Assembly (NCBI RefSeq): GCF_022682495.2
Contig: NC_071392.1
Span: 81,112,797 to 81,176,796 of the forward strand
DNA: 64,000 bases
From: Desmodus rotundus
Taxonomy: Eukaryota; Chordata; Mammalia; Chiroptera; Phyllostomidae
Reading direction: 5' to 3'
The notes beneath the pieces are model-generated. The model did not search any database. It was not told the origin of the DNA and worked only from the letters and a program-made list of their open reading frames with translations. How positions within the stretch are numbered: the stretch's first letter is position 1; each line of letters starts with the position of its first letter. A program made the translations under genes and the position numbers. Positions 1 through 10,987 of this stretch are shown piece by piece.

Positions 1-224
1 ACTTAACACCTTCATTGGGTGCCCACTTAATCCGGTCCAACATCATTTGCAAAACGACACTCTAGTCCCTGCTACCACACCAGGTTCATTTTCCCCCGTT
101 CATGCTCTGATGCTTCCCCCAGAGGAGACCAGACTCTCCAGGATGGTTTTACTTTCATTCCTGCTGCTGCAGAGCAGTTAGAATCACAGACATCCCAAAT
201 GCCTATACTGATTGCTGTGTGTCC

Positions 225-400
225 ACATCTGGCTTGTGGCCTTGGGCAAATGAACCAATTTGTCTACTTCCTCATCTCTTAAGCAAAGTTGGTAACACCG
301 TCCTATCTTTTAGGGTGATGTGAAAATTAAATATGTATATATCATGAGCATTTGGAATGCACCTAGCAAGTCGTAGACGTTGAGATGCTGTCTGCTGTGG
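225..400 (+). repeat. MIR SINE fragment
   Basis: The order of words matches the MIR core: a phrase like GTGGCCTTGGGCAAATGA, then CTTCCTCATCTCTTAAG, then a GGGTGATGTGAAAATTAAAT block and a tail resembling the CACTTAGCACAGTGCCTGG end. Old and diverged. Assignment is from memory of the family consensus. Confidence 0.55.
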
Positions 401-999
401 GAACTTTTTTTTTGCAGGGAATCTCCCACTGATCCTTGAATGCGAGTTTGCATACCGTTTCCTTTGAGTAGACAGCTCTGCTTTCTCCGTATCACGTGTT
501 TCTTTCCTTGATCGCTTGTGGTATTTAATGCATGTTTCCATTAGAACGCTTGGAGGATCCTCCTCTCCACTCATCTCAGAGCCTCTAAAGTGCAGATTTT
601 GTTGATTTTCTTTGGTGATAATGGTTTTTTAGAAATCTAGCCACGGTGCTTAAAAATGTTGGCTGAGTGATCGCTTTGTTGAACAACCAGCTGAGAGACC
701 CTAACCACTGGGTCCTAAAAGCATGAGGATTGTGGTTATGAAACAAGAAAAACCTGAAACAACAGAGGCAAAGCCACATAGAAGAGGAGCTGGCAGCCAG
801 TTACCCTCTTCTTTTTGGTTTCTCTACAACCGTAGATTAGCCATTCACATGGTCTGGTATTTATTTTGTCTCAAAAAAAAATCTAAAAAAAAAAAAAATC
901 TTAAACAACAAAGAGAGGAAGAATCAGAAATAGTTAATGTTTGTGTAGGGAATTCATGTAGTTAAAAGAGATACGGATGTTTTGTTTTGACACATAGGA
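401..999. other. No gene seen; A-rich tract
   Basis: Unique-looking sequence. The only structure is an A-rich run at about 870-899. The ORFs here have no recognisable product. Confidence 0.5.
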
Positions 1000-1190
1000 T
1001 GCACACAGCAAATGCACACAAAACTAAGTGTGCAGCTTGGTAAAGTTTTACAAGGTCAGCACATCCGTGTAACCAATACTCCGACCAAGATAGAAACATT
1101 TCTCCTGCCTCAGAAGCCTGCTTGATGGCCCTTACCAGTCATTCTCCCGAAAAGCAACCACTGATTTTATTTCCATAACCACTTTTGCCT
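1000..1190 (-). mobile_element. Old LINE-1 3' region fragment
   Basis: Resembles the reverse complement of an ancient L1M 3' end. Key phrases are GTGTGCAGCTTGGTAAAG, then ACCAAGATAGAAACATTTCTCC, then GTCATTCTCCCGAAAAGCAACCACTG. A similar fragment lies at about 39.8-40.1 kb. Strongly diverged. Confidence 0.5.
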
Positions 1191-1357
1191 CTTTTGCAAT
1201 TGTACAAAAATAAAATTATTAAAGTATTGGAAAAGGGGTTTTCCTATTATCATTGAATTCACTTGATGCCAGTCCTTATTAGGTCTCTTCAGAGTACTGT
1301 GCATCAACATTTGAGTTTTATTAAAAACATTTTTTAAAATATGAGTTTTAGTTTCAG

Positions 1358-1550
1358 GAGGATCTGGGTTCAAATTCTAGCTATAGAGATGGGAAGATAT
1401 TTAATCTCTTTTTACCTCAACTTTCTCAGCTATTAAATGTCCCTAATGGTAACACTTGGGGTGAGTGCGAGGATTCAGTGGGATGGTCCCTATACAGCAC
1501 TGTATGCAGAGTTAGGCACACATTAGCGGTTTAACGAACATTCAACCATC
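1358..1550 (+). repeat. MIR SINE
   Basis: Begins with GGATCTGGGTTCAAATTC, which corresponds to the box-B side of the tRNA-derived head. It is followed by the CTCAACTTTCTCAGC block, the GGGATGGTCCCTATACAGC core and a tail with AGTTAGGCACACATTAG. The order and spacing fit a near full-length MIR. Confidence 0.65.
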
Positions 1551-1770
1551 CTCATTTTATTTCCTAGAAGCCGGGAGAGTCGTGCATGTGGGATTTGAAA
1601 TAGCCGATTTTGTGTGCCCCTCTCATCCTTTCAACTTTAACTCCTCTGTACTAGTTTTCATTGTAAACACCAAAGCTTTCTAGATGAGTTTCAGTGGGTT
1701 GCAACTGTCCAGAGAAATGGAACTTTTTCTTCTGCACGAAGGTGAATTGTGCTTTCTCTCCATTTATTTC

Positions 1771-2336
1771 AGTTATCTACTGCTGCATAACAAAACTCCC
1801 CTAAATCTCAGGGTCCTAAAGCAACAGATTTTACCTCGTAGTTCCCATTGGCCAAGAATCAGGGTGTGGCTTAGCTGAGTCCTGTGGTTTTGAGTCTCTC
1901 ATAGGCCGTCCTCAAAGAGTGTCAGCTGGGGCTAAAGTCATTTCCACACTCAGTTAGGGTGCATCCCCTGTCCAAGCTCACTAACGAGGTTGCTCCTTGG
2001 CCAGAGATCAGTTCCCTGGCCTATGGGCCTCTCTCTAGGATTCCTCACAACAAGGCAGTTTGCTTCCTCCAGAGCAAGGGGTGGAGGAGAGAGAGAGAGG
2101 GAGGGAGAGAGAGAGGGGGGCAGTGGGGAGAGAGAGAGAGAGAGAGAGAGGATATAGTCTTCATTACCTAATCTTAGGAGTGACATCCCATCACTTTTAC
2201 CATATTCCATTAATTAGCAGGCAGTGACTAGATTCAGCCCACACTCAAGGGTGGGGATTACATGAGGTCAAGTACACAAAGTCAAGTACTAGGAGGTGAT
2301 GCCCATAGGATGCCATCTCAGAATCTGCCTACTGCA
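1771..2336 (-). mobile_element. MLT1-type LTR (ERVL-MaLR), reverse strand
   Basis: Read on the reverse strand, this has the order of an MLT1 LTR. It opens near the GCAGATTCTGAGATGG phrase, followed by GAGTGTGGGCTGAATCTAG, GGAATATGGTAAAAGTGATG and GGATGTCACTCCTAAGATTAGG. Next come the GA/CT-rich block and a segment with GAGGCCCATAGGC, and it ends at TGCAGCAGTAGATAACTG. That order is characteristic of the mammalian MaLR LTRs. It is a solo LTR without internal sequence nearby. The CT run typical of this family has been lengthened into a microsatellite here. Confidence 0.75.
2085..2150 (+). repeat. GA-rich microsatellite inside the MLT1 LTR
   Basis: An almost pure purine tract of GAGA and GGGAG units interrupted by a short GGGGGGCAGTGGGG stretch. 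It sits where MLT1 LTRs normally carry a CT-rich block, so it probably grew from it. Confidence 0.9.
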
Positions 2337-2450
2337 CCCATTGGAGTGAAATTCAGATCATTCAAAGTGTTTAGTCTCCCATTTCGGCTTGGTAAGGGGA
2401 AGGAAGTAACACCATGTCCACACCAAATGGAAATGGTTTTGCATGTGTCT

Positions 2451-2632
2451 GCATATAATGTGCTCCCGTGTATAATGCGCATCCACATTTTTGTGCGCAT
2501 TATACACGGGATTATTGTGCTTGTTATTACATCCACGGTATGCAATCATTATACCCATGTGTAATGTGCATCCTTATTTTCCCCTCAAAAATTTGGGCAA
2601 AAGAGTGTGCATTATACATGCAAAATATGGTA
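2451..2632. repeat. Nested inverted-repeat cluster, MITE-like
   Basis: A word close to CGTGTATAATGCGCATCC occurs at least five times in alternating orientation: forward at 2451 and 2467, reverse ending 2510, forward at 2556, reverse at 2605-2621. The arms 2465-2481 and 2494-2510 are perfect 17-bp complements separated by 12 nt. The second pair, 2556-2573 and 2605-2621, encloses about 31 nt. This looks like a doubled hairpin transposon end or MITE. I cannot name the family. Confidence 0.6.
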
Positions 2633-3729
2633 TTAAATACTTTTATTGTATTGGAAATTTTGAAGAAGTAATGTAACCCTCTTCATCCCCTTCCAAAAAA
2701 CCCAACCCCAAACCTGTCTATTTAACTCCAAAGACTAACAAGTTATATGTTAATGGGATTATTGTTAAAAAAGAAACAAGTAGTTTTTTTCTGAATGACT
2801 TTAAATTTTAGAAAGGCTGTAGATGCTGGGCTGTAAGCTTCCCAAGGTTAGGAGGGTAGGACAGCATCTTGCCACACCTGGGCAATTCAACATTGCGACA
2901 GCTTCCTATTAATCTAGGAAACAGAATTGTCTCTGAAAAACAGAAGAACTGATTAAAATTTCTGTCTCTGTGATTACTTGCAACATCTGCTTTGTGCCCT
3001 GGGGTCCTCCTTTATCCTTAATCTGTCTAGAGTTTCAAAGATTTCTTTCTGCACCTGGTATCGGATGAATCTGTGACTCTCATCAGGAAAAATGTGAAGA
3101 GTTAATTTATTCCACAGAGAAGCAAAGACACCTATGCTCGTCAAAGGTAACTAAGGCTGAAAAAGGAGCACAGACGCTTCTGTTCTTTTGTTCCCTCTTT
3201 GTGTAAGGCAACTAGCACGGGGAGTCTGGAATGCAGGCACACTTAATTCAAATTAGTCCAGGAATGCTTCCGTATAAAGAACAGACAGGGAGACAAATAA
3301 GTCCATTTAACAAAAGTTGCACTGCTAAACTCTGTACTTTGTTATGCTTTTAGGCACCCAAAAGAGTTGTTGAGAACAAAAAGCAGCCTTTTTGGATGGA
3401 TATTATCTTCTGATTTCGCAACTCCAAGGATGGTTTGAGTTGGAGAACTCCTTTGGAATCTTGAAAGCTATGGACGCTCTGTCTGGAAACAAGCATATAT
3501 TCACGTGCATGCAAAATGTAACAGCTCTTAGAGGTTTCCCAGGCCCTCATCAGTCTATACGTGAACTTCCAACTGAGAAGCACTGCTGAGAGGGAGGGTG
3601 GAAATTTATTAAAATAACACACGTTTGCTGGAAGAGGTGTGTATCTGAGGAGCACGGTTGGAACTTCCCTTGCTATCTCAAGAGCTCTTATGTGAGGACA
3701 GCATGTGGGAGTAAAGGAAGTATTTCTGT
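2633..3729. other. No gene seen
   Basis: Unique-looking, AT-rich sequence. A 147-codon reverse ORF near 3350-3793 overlaps a MER20 fragment and has no family resemblance. Confidence 0.5.
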
Positions 3730-3850
3730 TGTAGCAGTTCTCAAGCTTTGATATAAACAAGAATAACCTGAGAAGCTCGTTAAATACGTGCATCCCTGGG
3801 TCCCACGACTAATATCCATTCAGTAGATCCGAGGTGACAGGCACACATGA
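3730..3850 (+). mobile_element. MER20-like hAT-Charlie fragment
   Basis: Words in order match MER20: AGCAGTTCTCAAGCTTTG at the terminus, then AATAACCTGAGAAGCTCG, CATCCCTGGGTCCCACG and TCAGTAGATCCGAGGTG. The far end is missing. Confidence 0.7.
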
Positions 3851-4660
3851 ATTTGACTTAAAGGAAGGGCACAGGAGTTCCTAAGCCAGGTGGCCCAGGC
3901 ACGGGCTTGGGGAAATGCTGGAAGCAGCTCTCATTAAACCCAGTACCAGGGTCTCTCTGCCGCTCAGATGAGCCAGCTCTGGGTCACTGTGCCCTTCTCT
4001 CTCACAGCTTTTCTGCAGGTTTTCCGTGCTCCACGGGAAATACGTCTCAGAAAAAGCCCAGTGTGACGAAACCTATAAAAGGGAACACATTAAAAAAATA
4101 GCAAGTGTGGAAAGCTGTTCCCTAAATGGCTTACTAATACTGGGCTCTGGAGTTAATCAGAACTACCCAACAGTGCGCACGGACACTTTCCGCCACATAG
4201 AGCAGTAAAGTCTCTCAGGACTGCCCCTCTCGCGTGGTCAAACGGCTGGGTGTGCAAGCTCCCTCGGATTTCATTCTCGGGTCACTAAAGTCTCTCCACC
4301 ACCCCGGGAGCGAGTCAAGGGGCCGAGAGTGGGGTTGGAAGAAATGACTCCTCTTGGACACGAAGAGTGGGAAAGAATGTTCCGCCCGAGACATCCTCGG
4401 TCCTGTCGGTGCCGATTATTCTCATGTATTTCATAATTACAGTTTTCTTAGTAATACTGTGTTATCTTCTTCCCTCTTAAAGGGTCTCAATTTTAAAAAG
4501 GCTCAAATTAAAGCTGACTCTCTGTCTCTCTCTCTGTCACACGCACATGTACCCGCACCTGAACACCCACATGCACACGCAAAGGTGTATACACACTACA
4601 GATACACAAGATAAAGTCAGGCTGGATGTACTGTTCACATTTGGCCTGGTGCCTATAGCA
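3851..4660. other. No gene seen; moderately CpG-containing
   Basis: Unique-looking sequence. The part at 4220-4410 has more CpG dinucleotides than its surroundings but is too short and sparse to call a CpG island. Confidence 0.45.
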
Positions 4661-4791
4661 GTGTGTGTGTGTATGTGTGTGGGTGGGTGTATATATATAT
4701 ATATATGTATATACATATATACATATGTATATATATACATATATATATGTATATATATACACCCACACACATACATACATGTGTGTGTGTA
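4661..4791. repeat. TG/TATA microsatellite forming a large inverted repeat
   Basis: A (TG)n start, a long (TA)n centre with TATACATA interruptions, then CACACC and TG runs. The left arm from 4671 (GTATGTGTGTGGGTG) is the near complement of the right arm ending at 4774 (CACCCACACACATAC), so the whole tract can fold back on itself. Confidence 0.9.
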
Positions 4792-5368
4792 TTTTTTTTA
4801 ACAAGAAAATTGGCCTTGTAGGGAAGAAGGCAGGAGCTGGTGGACTGCTTTCAAAAGAATTGCTTTCTTGATGGGCCAGGAGAGCAAAAGTCAGAATGTG
4901 GTTTCACACTGAGGCATACAGCTTCAAACAGTACTACTTTTATTTTTTCCAATGTCTTTATTCTCACATGTACTTTTAATAGAAAAAGCCATGGGAAAAT
5001 ATCTAAAATATCAGAGTACTCATCAAAAATGCCCATAACTATGCTTGGCGGTCGAGGCGGCAACACTCAGTCAGCAAAGCGTCTGAAATTGGATGAGGGC
5101 TTTTCTATAAAATTCTGAGCCTGAGCACATGATATCGATTACCCTTATCCCATCCTGGCCCTCAATTTTTCATATGTCATGTTGTTAGGTAGACTGTAGA
5201 TTCTTTTAGGAAAAACCAGAGCAAATTGATTTTGGAGGCATAATGCTCTCTAAGGCGGTTGGGAAAGGAGTGGACCCAACCAGACAAATTGGCTACAATT
5301 CCAGGAAAGCCAGGTTCATTCAAGGATCAATATCATTCTTCAGAGTTTCTCTCCGCCCCCACCAACCA

Positions 5369-5370
<2 letters not shown>
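4792..5370. other. No gene seen
   Basis: Unique-looking sequence without repeat signatures or a convincing ORF. Confidence 0.5.

Positions 5371-5415
<45 letters not shown>
5371..5415 (+). repeat. (AC)n microsatellite
   Basis: Uninterrupted AC dinucleotides for 45 bases, about 22 units. The purity suggests it is likely to be length-variable. Confidence 0.97.
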
Positions 5416-5417
<2 letters not shown>

Positions 5418-8014
5418 TACACCACCCACGGAAAGAGATCAGCCACCCAAAGTTTATCCTCAGAAATGTAGCTAATCACTACTAATGGATTTACTGGGAT
5501 TTTATTACTTCATTTCTCTCGGTTTTTCTTTTCTGACCTCTAAGTTCTAAACTGTCTTTATAGCCCCTTCTAGTTTTGGGTTCAAATGTTTATTCTGGTA
5601 TAGCCACCTCTGTTTTACATTCCTGGCACCATCCAAACTTCTTAGAAGTATTCCAAGAGTCCCAAGAAATAAGCGGCTTCCCAGGGTCTGGAGTGACTTG
5701 GATCTGCCCCTCCTTGGTAAAAATGCCAACGCTCTCTTAGGGAATTCCACATCTATGCAGGTTTTGCCTTCGCTTCTGTGTGTTACCGGGCCCCAGAGTT
5801 CTTTCTGATCAAAGATTCCTAGTTTACCACGTAGCCCCTGAAGCAGAGGGATTGGAAAGCAGGCAATAGGCAGACTGAGGTGTCTGGGACATAGGAAATG
5901 GCAATGGTGGAGGGTGGACAACTGAAAGAACAAAAACACCGAGACTAGGAAGTACCTCAAGTGCATCGAGTCAGCCAGGGAATCCACCAAAAATGCACCA
6001 GTCCAACCAAGACCTAGTTAGTGAGCAAGGCAGGAACCAGCCATGGGGCCGATCTGCACTTGCAACAGTTTTGCCAAATGTGTCTTAAGCATGTTGATAT
6101 TTGAGAGTTATCAGGCTAGAAGTTCAGGAGTCAGAGAATTAAAATATTGGGAAGCAGGAAAAAAGGTACCTAAGGGAATAAAGAGAGGACTAAAAATGAA
6201 GCCAGTAAACCATGGAAGGGGTGTCCTCCAACTTCGCTTCCTAAGAACAGTTTTGACCACCCTCCAGGGCGCATGCTTCCTCCTGCTGGGCCCCTCTACC
6301 CAGTCGGTCCTCGTGGCTGCTGTCGGAAGGGACCAGTGGCCTTTTGCAGTGGTAACTGTGTTTTCCTTTACACGTTTAGCTCAGTGTTGGTTTCAAAGTC
6401 CGTCTCCCCATGAGCAAAAGCGCTGGCAGGGTTAAAAAATCAGCACAGCTGCCTGTTGACTTCAGTAGAACAAGAACAGTTCTAATTAAACTCTTATATC
6501 TTTGATTGAAAACTCTATTTAATCAAAGTATTCGCCAACTTAGGGCAGTTGTTGATTACAGGAAAAGCATTCCTTGAATCTTTGTGAGTTATAACCCCCT
6601 TCAAGGCCTCATCGACCTTCCCAAAAGGAATACAACACATGCCTTCTTAAGGAAAGCTAAAAATCTTTCACCGTTTGATACCTTCCTCCTTGTGGCACTT
6701 TCTTAAATCACAGACAGACTGGCTGAATTCCAGGTGTAGACTATTATTCTGGTTCCGTCATTTCCAGCCTGACTTCAGGGCCTGCCACAGCAGCCCAGTG
6801 ATTTAAGGGTGGATATAAAAGCCACAGCCTCTGGGTTGCTAGGAAGCCAGTTGCAGCGAGTAGGTGAGATGGGCCAGAAGCAGGTGATGAGGCTTCTACT
6901 GGTCTGGTTAGCAGTGAACCCCTCAGGGTCTGTTGCTGTTTGGGGTTTTCCTGTCCCAAGTCCTGTTCCTACCAAGTCCTTGAGTAAAGATAGGAAGGCT
7001 ACCTATGAGTTCTCTCCTGTCCATTCTTTCTCGTGTGCCATCCGGACCTGCCCTTCGAGGGCTTCTTCCTCATGGTTGCCTGTTAGAGTGCAGATCAGGA
7101 AGAGAAGACGGTGGTAGTGTTCGGAGAGAGCTGTTTAGGAAAGGCCATTGGTGAACCTGGCCCATCTGGGTCTTGGCCCCACTGGCTGCTGACACAACTA
7201 TTTAGACTCAGTTGACAGCGCAGTCATCTTTGAAGCTGGGCTCCGTGAATGTGCAGTACGAAACAGGTAAGGTTCCTCACTGGGTGTTTGTCAAGGTGCC
7301 TTGGTTAGACTAAGAAGCTAATGGCGGGAAGCATGAAATCCTTCTGTTTAAAATCTGTGGCTTTTACTAGTTGCTTCTAAGATCCATTCTGAGAGGTTGG
7401 TCCAGCTACCTAACTGCCTTACTTCCACCTATCGGATCACCTTCTTCATCTTTGTGCAAAAGTTGAAGGAAAATGCACGGGTGACACTCATCAACACTCT
7501 AATTCTTGGTATGTTTTTAGGCGAGAGGGCTTACGCTGTTGAAACAAGGGAGAGAATGATGAAGTGACATCATGGGGTTTAGGGACCCTCTTTTGCTCTA
7601 GGGGAAGCATACAGACTTCACTTGAGAATTGAGACTAGATTTGCCAAGCATGTTAAGCCATATTTGTGTGAAAACACAAGTCATGCCATTTTGACCTACA
7701 TTAACGATATTTTAACTGAAGTGGAAGACCTAAATTCTTGTCCTGCCTTCATTAGAATAATTTTAGGTGTTCTGAACAATTTCAGCTCCTATAATTTTAC
7801 TTAAATGGTGGACAATGTATGGATAACAGGCAAGCTGCTTCATTTTTGTGTTTTCTATCCTTGAAAGAGTCCATTCTCTTATGCCAGAGTAAGCTATAAG
7901 ACCTAGGCAGTCATTTTTATAAGCTTACCAATCTAATAATGAGAATAAATTGCCCATAAAATAGTGTGAGATACGATGTGCTAACAATGATTTTTTTTTT
8001 CTCAACATTTTAGT
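5416..8014. other. No gene seen; long unique stretch
   Basis: I find no repeat family in these 2.6 kb. Several ORFs up to 147 codons (5547-5990 reverse, 6043-6435 forward) occur, but their peptides have no domain, codon pattern or flanking splice context that supports coding. Confidence 0.45.
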
Positions 8015-8165
8015 AGTAAATTCTACTCTTCCCCATGTCATATGTGAAAAAACTGAAATTTAGATAGCTTGAGTAATTTGAGGCCATAAAGCTAATAACT
8101 AGTAGTATTAGGAGTAAAATCTAGATATGTCTTCATTTAGACCCTTGACCTTTGATTTATGCCAC
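8015..8165 (-). repeat. MIR/L2-type fragment
   Basis: The reverse-strand MIR pattern is visible as a TGTGAAAAAACTGAAATTTAG block, then GAGTAATTTGAGGCCATAAAGC, then AGTAGTATTAGGAGT. These correspond to the 'gaaactgaggc / cttgcccaaggtcac / gtggcagagct' segments of the family. Confidence 0.45.
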
Positions 8166-9516
8166 GAGTTATTTTCCATGAGTTTCTGGAGAAACCAGTC
8201 CAGAATGTAAGCCTCACATGGCATTGCCGTATAGATACCAGCTGGCTATATGTAAAGCTTCTTTAATTTAAGAGGTGATGGAAAAGACCACGAACAGTAC
8301 TGCCACAATGTGCTAGCTCCAAGAAATCATTCTACTACGGTGGCAGTATTTGATTGCCTCTAGAGGACTCCCGACACAGTGATGCATGCCATCGTTCTAT
8401 ACCCTAATCCACCGCCTGCCAGCAGCTCTGCTAGCCTGAGAAGGAATCCAACCATTGTTCCAAAAAGATGTTCTTATCCCAGATGAGGTATCTCATAGCT
8501 GTGAGCACCCTACCATGCCCCCCTTCACCTTCCCCAGCTGGTTTACTATTCATATCTAATTCAAGGGCAGCAAGGTGAGCAGCAAAGCCATCCAACCCAC
8601 CTGCATTCCATTTAGTTCTACTCAACCCTAGTGGAGAAGAGGAACTGGAAACTGCGCTGCTATTGGCTTTTGGAATTGGAATCATAATTATTGCTGCTTT
8701 CTTCACAGCATTACTGCACAGAAGACTGAAGAAATCTCCTTGAAATAGTTTTACCACTATCCTAGCAAATTGATGCATGTGATCAGTGGCAGTTCTGTTT
8801 CAATGTTTGTAAAAACTAGAAGAGAAACCACAAAAGATCAGAACGAGTTCTGGACCATGGGGCAACCCATCTGCAATTATATCATAGCTTCAGGAATTCA
8901 CATTTTAGCTAGAATGGTAATACCTTGTTTCCTGGTATTCCTCCCCTTTCCTTTCAGTCAGTTCTAGCATCTAGTCACCTGATTTTCAGTGGAAGCCCTT
9001 GGGTCTTAGTTCTCTCCTCACCCCTCGCCCACCTTCCAAGCCTTAGCTCCTTTAGGGCTCACCTTCTACCTCCTGGAGCTTTAGGACTAGGTTGGGCTGA
9101 GATGGAGTTTTGTGGATATACCTAGGAATGTAGGTTTTATACACAAGCATTCTGTTTAAATTCCTTAGACTGTAAATAATAAGATATTCAATTCTCAAAT
9201 TTTATTTTTTGGATGGGATTCATTATCTCTGCATTTCTTCCTAGCACAGTGCTGGGGCCTATGTTTCTCAGAACACCATGTGTTTGCCCAGAGGCTGTGG
9301 TCTGCTGGAGAGGGGATAACAGGTGGACGGGGGAAGGAGGAGTAAAAAAATAGGCAGCGATAGAAGGCAGGACATCAAAGTCATTTAAAGAGCTTTTTCT
9401 AAATTCCAACTTTATCTGCCACATCCAGAGCTGCCTTTCAAAAACAAATAGTTATGAAATAGAACAATTGGACCAATGGCAAAGAGAAACTTTGCTGACA
9501 TTTTCTCACTTTTAGG
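8166..9516. other. No gene supported; one membrane-like open frame
   Basis: Mostly unique. At 8578-8743 a forward frame, preceded by a TGA, encodes about 54 residues. It has an acidic patch (GEEELE), a hydrophobic stretch (AFGIGIIIIAAFFTALL), then basic HRRLKK and a stop. It has no start codon and no recognised family, so it could be a decayed fragment or chance. Confidence 0.3.
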
Positions 9517-9665
9517 GGCGTATTTTATTTTTTTAATTTTTAATGTATTTTTAAGTATATCTTATTGATTATGCTATTAGAGTTGTCCCAACTTCCCCCC
9601 TTTGTCCTCCCTCTGCCCAGTACCCCCTTCCCTCCAGCAATCCCTCTGCTTCTTAGTTCATCTCT
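9517..9665 (-). mobile_element. LINE-1 3' UTR end, bat-type
   Basis: Reads on the reverse strand as the tail of a young-type bat L1: on the forward strand a T-rich start, then TTATTGATTATGCTATTAGAG, TTGTCCCAACTTCCCCCC, and a CCCTCTGCCC / CCCCTTCCC block. Only the extreme 3' end is present, as expected for 5'-truncated L1 insertions. Confidence 0.7.
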
Positions 9666-9865
9666 AGATTTAGTCTGCAAACAGGTCACTGCGAAGGCAG
9701 CTTAGTATCCATTTGGGACTGAGTTATGTGGCCAGAAATGAGAACCAAAAAAGAAATCAAGAACCGAGGCCCAACAAATCAGCTCAACTCTCTAATTCTG
9801 GCTTGTATGTATTAAGAAGAGATTAAAATACCAGAAACTTTGTGGATGACTCTGAAATATTAGCA

Positions 9866-9962
9866 AGCATTGGAACAATCATTTGGAATGCTGTTAAGTC
9901 TGAGATTGCTAGGCCCCATTCACAGAGTTTCTGATTTAGAAATACCAACAAATATTCCCAAA
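9866..9962 (+). mobile_element. MER20-like fragment
   Basis: Contains ATTGCTAGGCCCCATTC and CAGAGTTTCTGATTTAG, the central MER20 words (GGGCCCCA...GAGTTTCTGATTCAG). Ends are missing. Confidence 0.6.
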
Positions 9963-9965
9963 ATG

Positions 9966-10320
9966 GTGTGAAAAGAAGGAGAAACTTTATTCAGGTGAAC
10001 AGTTCGCAAACCAGGCTCTGGTGGAAACCAAAAGTGTGCTCCACAGAGTCAAAGGGGAGGCTGCCTTTCAGAGAGAAAGTTCTCACCTGGGTTCCTGATT
10101 GGTCCAATTTTATGCACGTGAGATTCCTGCAATTCTCATTAGTCCAAATCATGCAGTTCTCATTGGTCAGTATCGTGTGTTCTGATTGGCTGTTACAGAG
10201 TAGTTCTAATTGGTAAATTTAGATGCAAATGGGGATATAATTGTGCAGTTCTGATTGGTTGGGGCAGGTCTCAGCCCGTTGATTGAAGGGTGAAATCAGG
10301 AACTGGCTTACAACAGTTGA
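9966..10320 (-). mobile_element. Solo retroviral LTR with CCAAT array, reverse strand
   Basis: On the reverse strand a U3-like segment carries five exact CCAAT boxes. On the forward strand these are ATTGG at 10098, 10162, 10185, 10209 and 10254, and there is one decayed copy near 10137. An octamer motif (ATGCAAAT forward, 10223-10230) lies among them. Downstream comes CAGAGCCTGGTTTGCGAAC and then a polyadenylation signal AATAAA (complement of 9986-9991) within AATAAAGTTTCTCC. This R-end phrase is typical of class I (gammaretrovirus-like) endogenous LTRs. U5 is truncated against the MER20 fragment. No internal viral genes lie next to it. Confidence 0.7.
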
Positions 10321-10493
10321 TTCAGTGGCCTGAGCATAGCACTAGGGGCTGAAAACTCAGCCCAGCTTTTCCGTGAAATGCAGAGTGGGTGAGAAGCCTC
10401 TGTCAGCAATGGCGCTAGACTCTGTTGTGGATTTGGGCCCAGGTAACCAGGAGAAGCACTTCGTGGCAGATACGTTTCTTTTGGGGGTTCACA

Positions 10494-10576
10494 GGCAATC
10501 TGAGAATCTGCATTTCTAACAAGTTCTGAGATGCTCATCGGGCTGGCCTGGGGACCACAGTCTGGGACCATGGGTT
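10494..10576 (-). mobile_element. MER20-like fragment, reverse
   Basis: GAATCTGCATTTCTAACAAG, then GATGCTCATCGGGCTGGCC, then GGGGACCACAGTCTGGGACC. This is the reverse complement of the MER20 terminal half, with the terminus decayed. Confidence 0.65.
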
Positions 10577-10974
10577 TAGAGGCCTCCAACTGTTATGAGG
10601 CCTGGTATCGAGAAGACAATGGGTCACACTTGATGAAGAAAGTGTTTGCAAACACTCTCTAATCACAATTATTGCTGTGTGGGAATTCCTGCTTCACGTA
10701 CCTTTCTATTTACCTTTTAATGAGACACTTTACTCTTTCTCCTTTCGCTCTAGCTTATAATTTCCTAGCCACTGATAGGAGAGGTAGTTATGGAAATACA
10801 TTTCCATTTCCGGTTCTTGTTTTTGTACCAAGTTTTGGGTGCTTCCTCTCTCTCTATCCTGACATCTTCTGGGTTGAACAATAGTTAGTCTCTCTGACAC
10901 CTGGTCTGTTGAAGTATGCCAGCGTGCCCCACCCCTAGGTCTCTTTTATCTTGTAGCCTCTTGATGTCATCAAG
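10577..10974. other. No gene seen
   Basis: Unique-looking sequence between the MER20 fragment and the SINE. Confidence 0.5.
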
Positions 10975-10987
10975 AAAATAACTTCTG

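Noticed and set aside
3350..3793. A 147-codon protein gene on the reverse strand
   Set aside because: No domain, and its 5' part overlaps a MER20 fragment.
4220..4410. A CpG island promoter
   Set aside because: Only a modest number of CpGs over less than 200 bp, with no adjacent exon or promoter signal.
4547..4871. Tyrosine/isoleucine-rich and cysteine/valine-rich proteins
   Set aside because: They are translations of the TG/TA microsatellite in different frames.
5371..5415. A CRISPR-like or regulatory repeat array
   Set aside because: Pure dinucleotide repeat without spacers.
5547..5990. A 147-codon reverse ORF as a gene
   Set aside because: No similarity, no splice or promoter context, and no codon pattern distinguishable from surrounding noncoding DNA.
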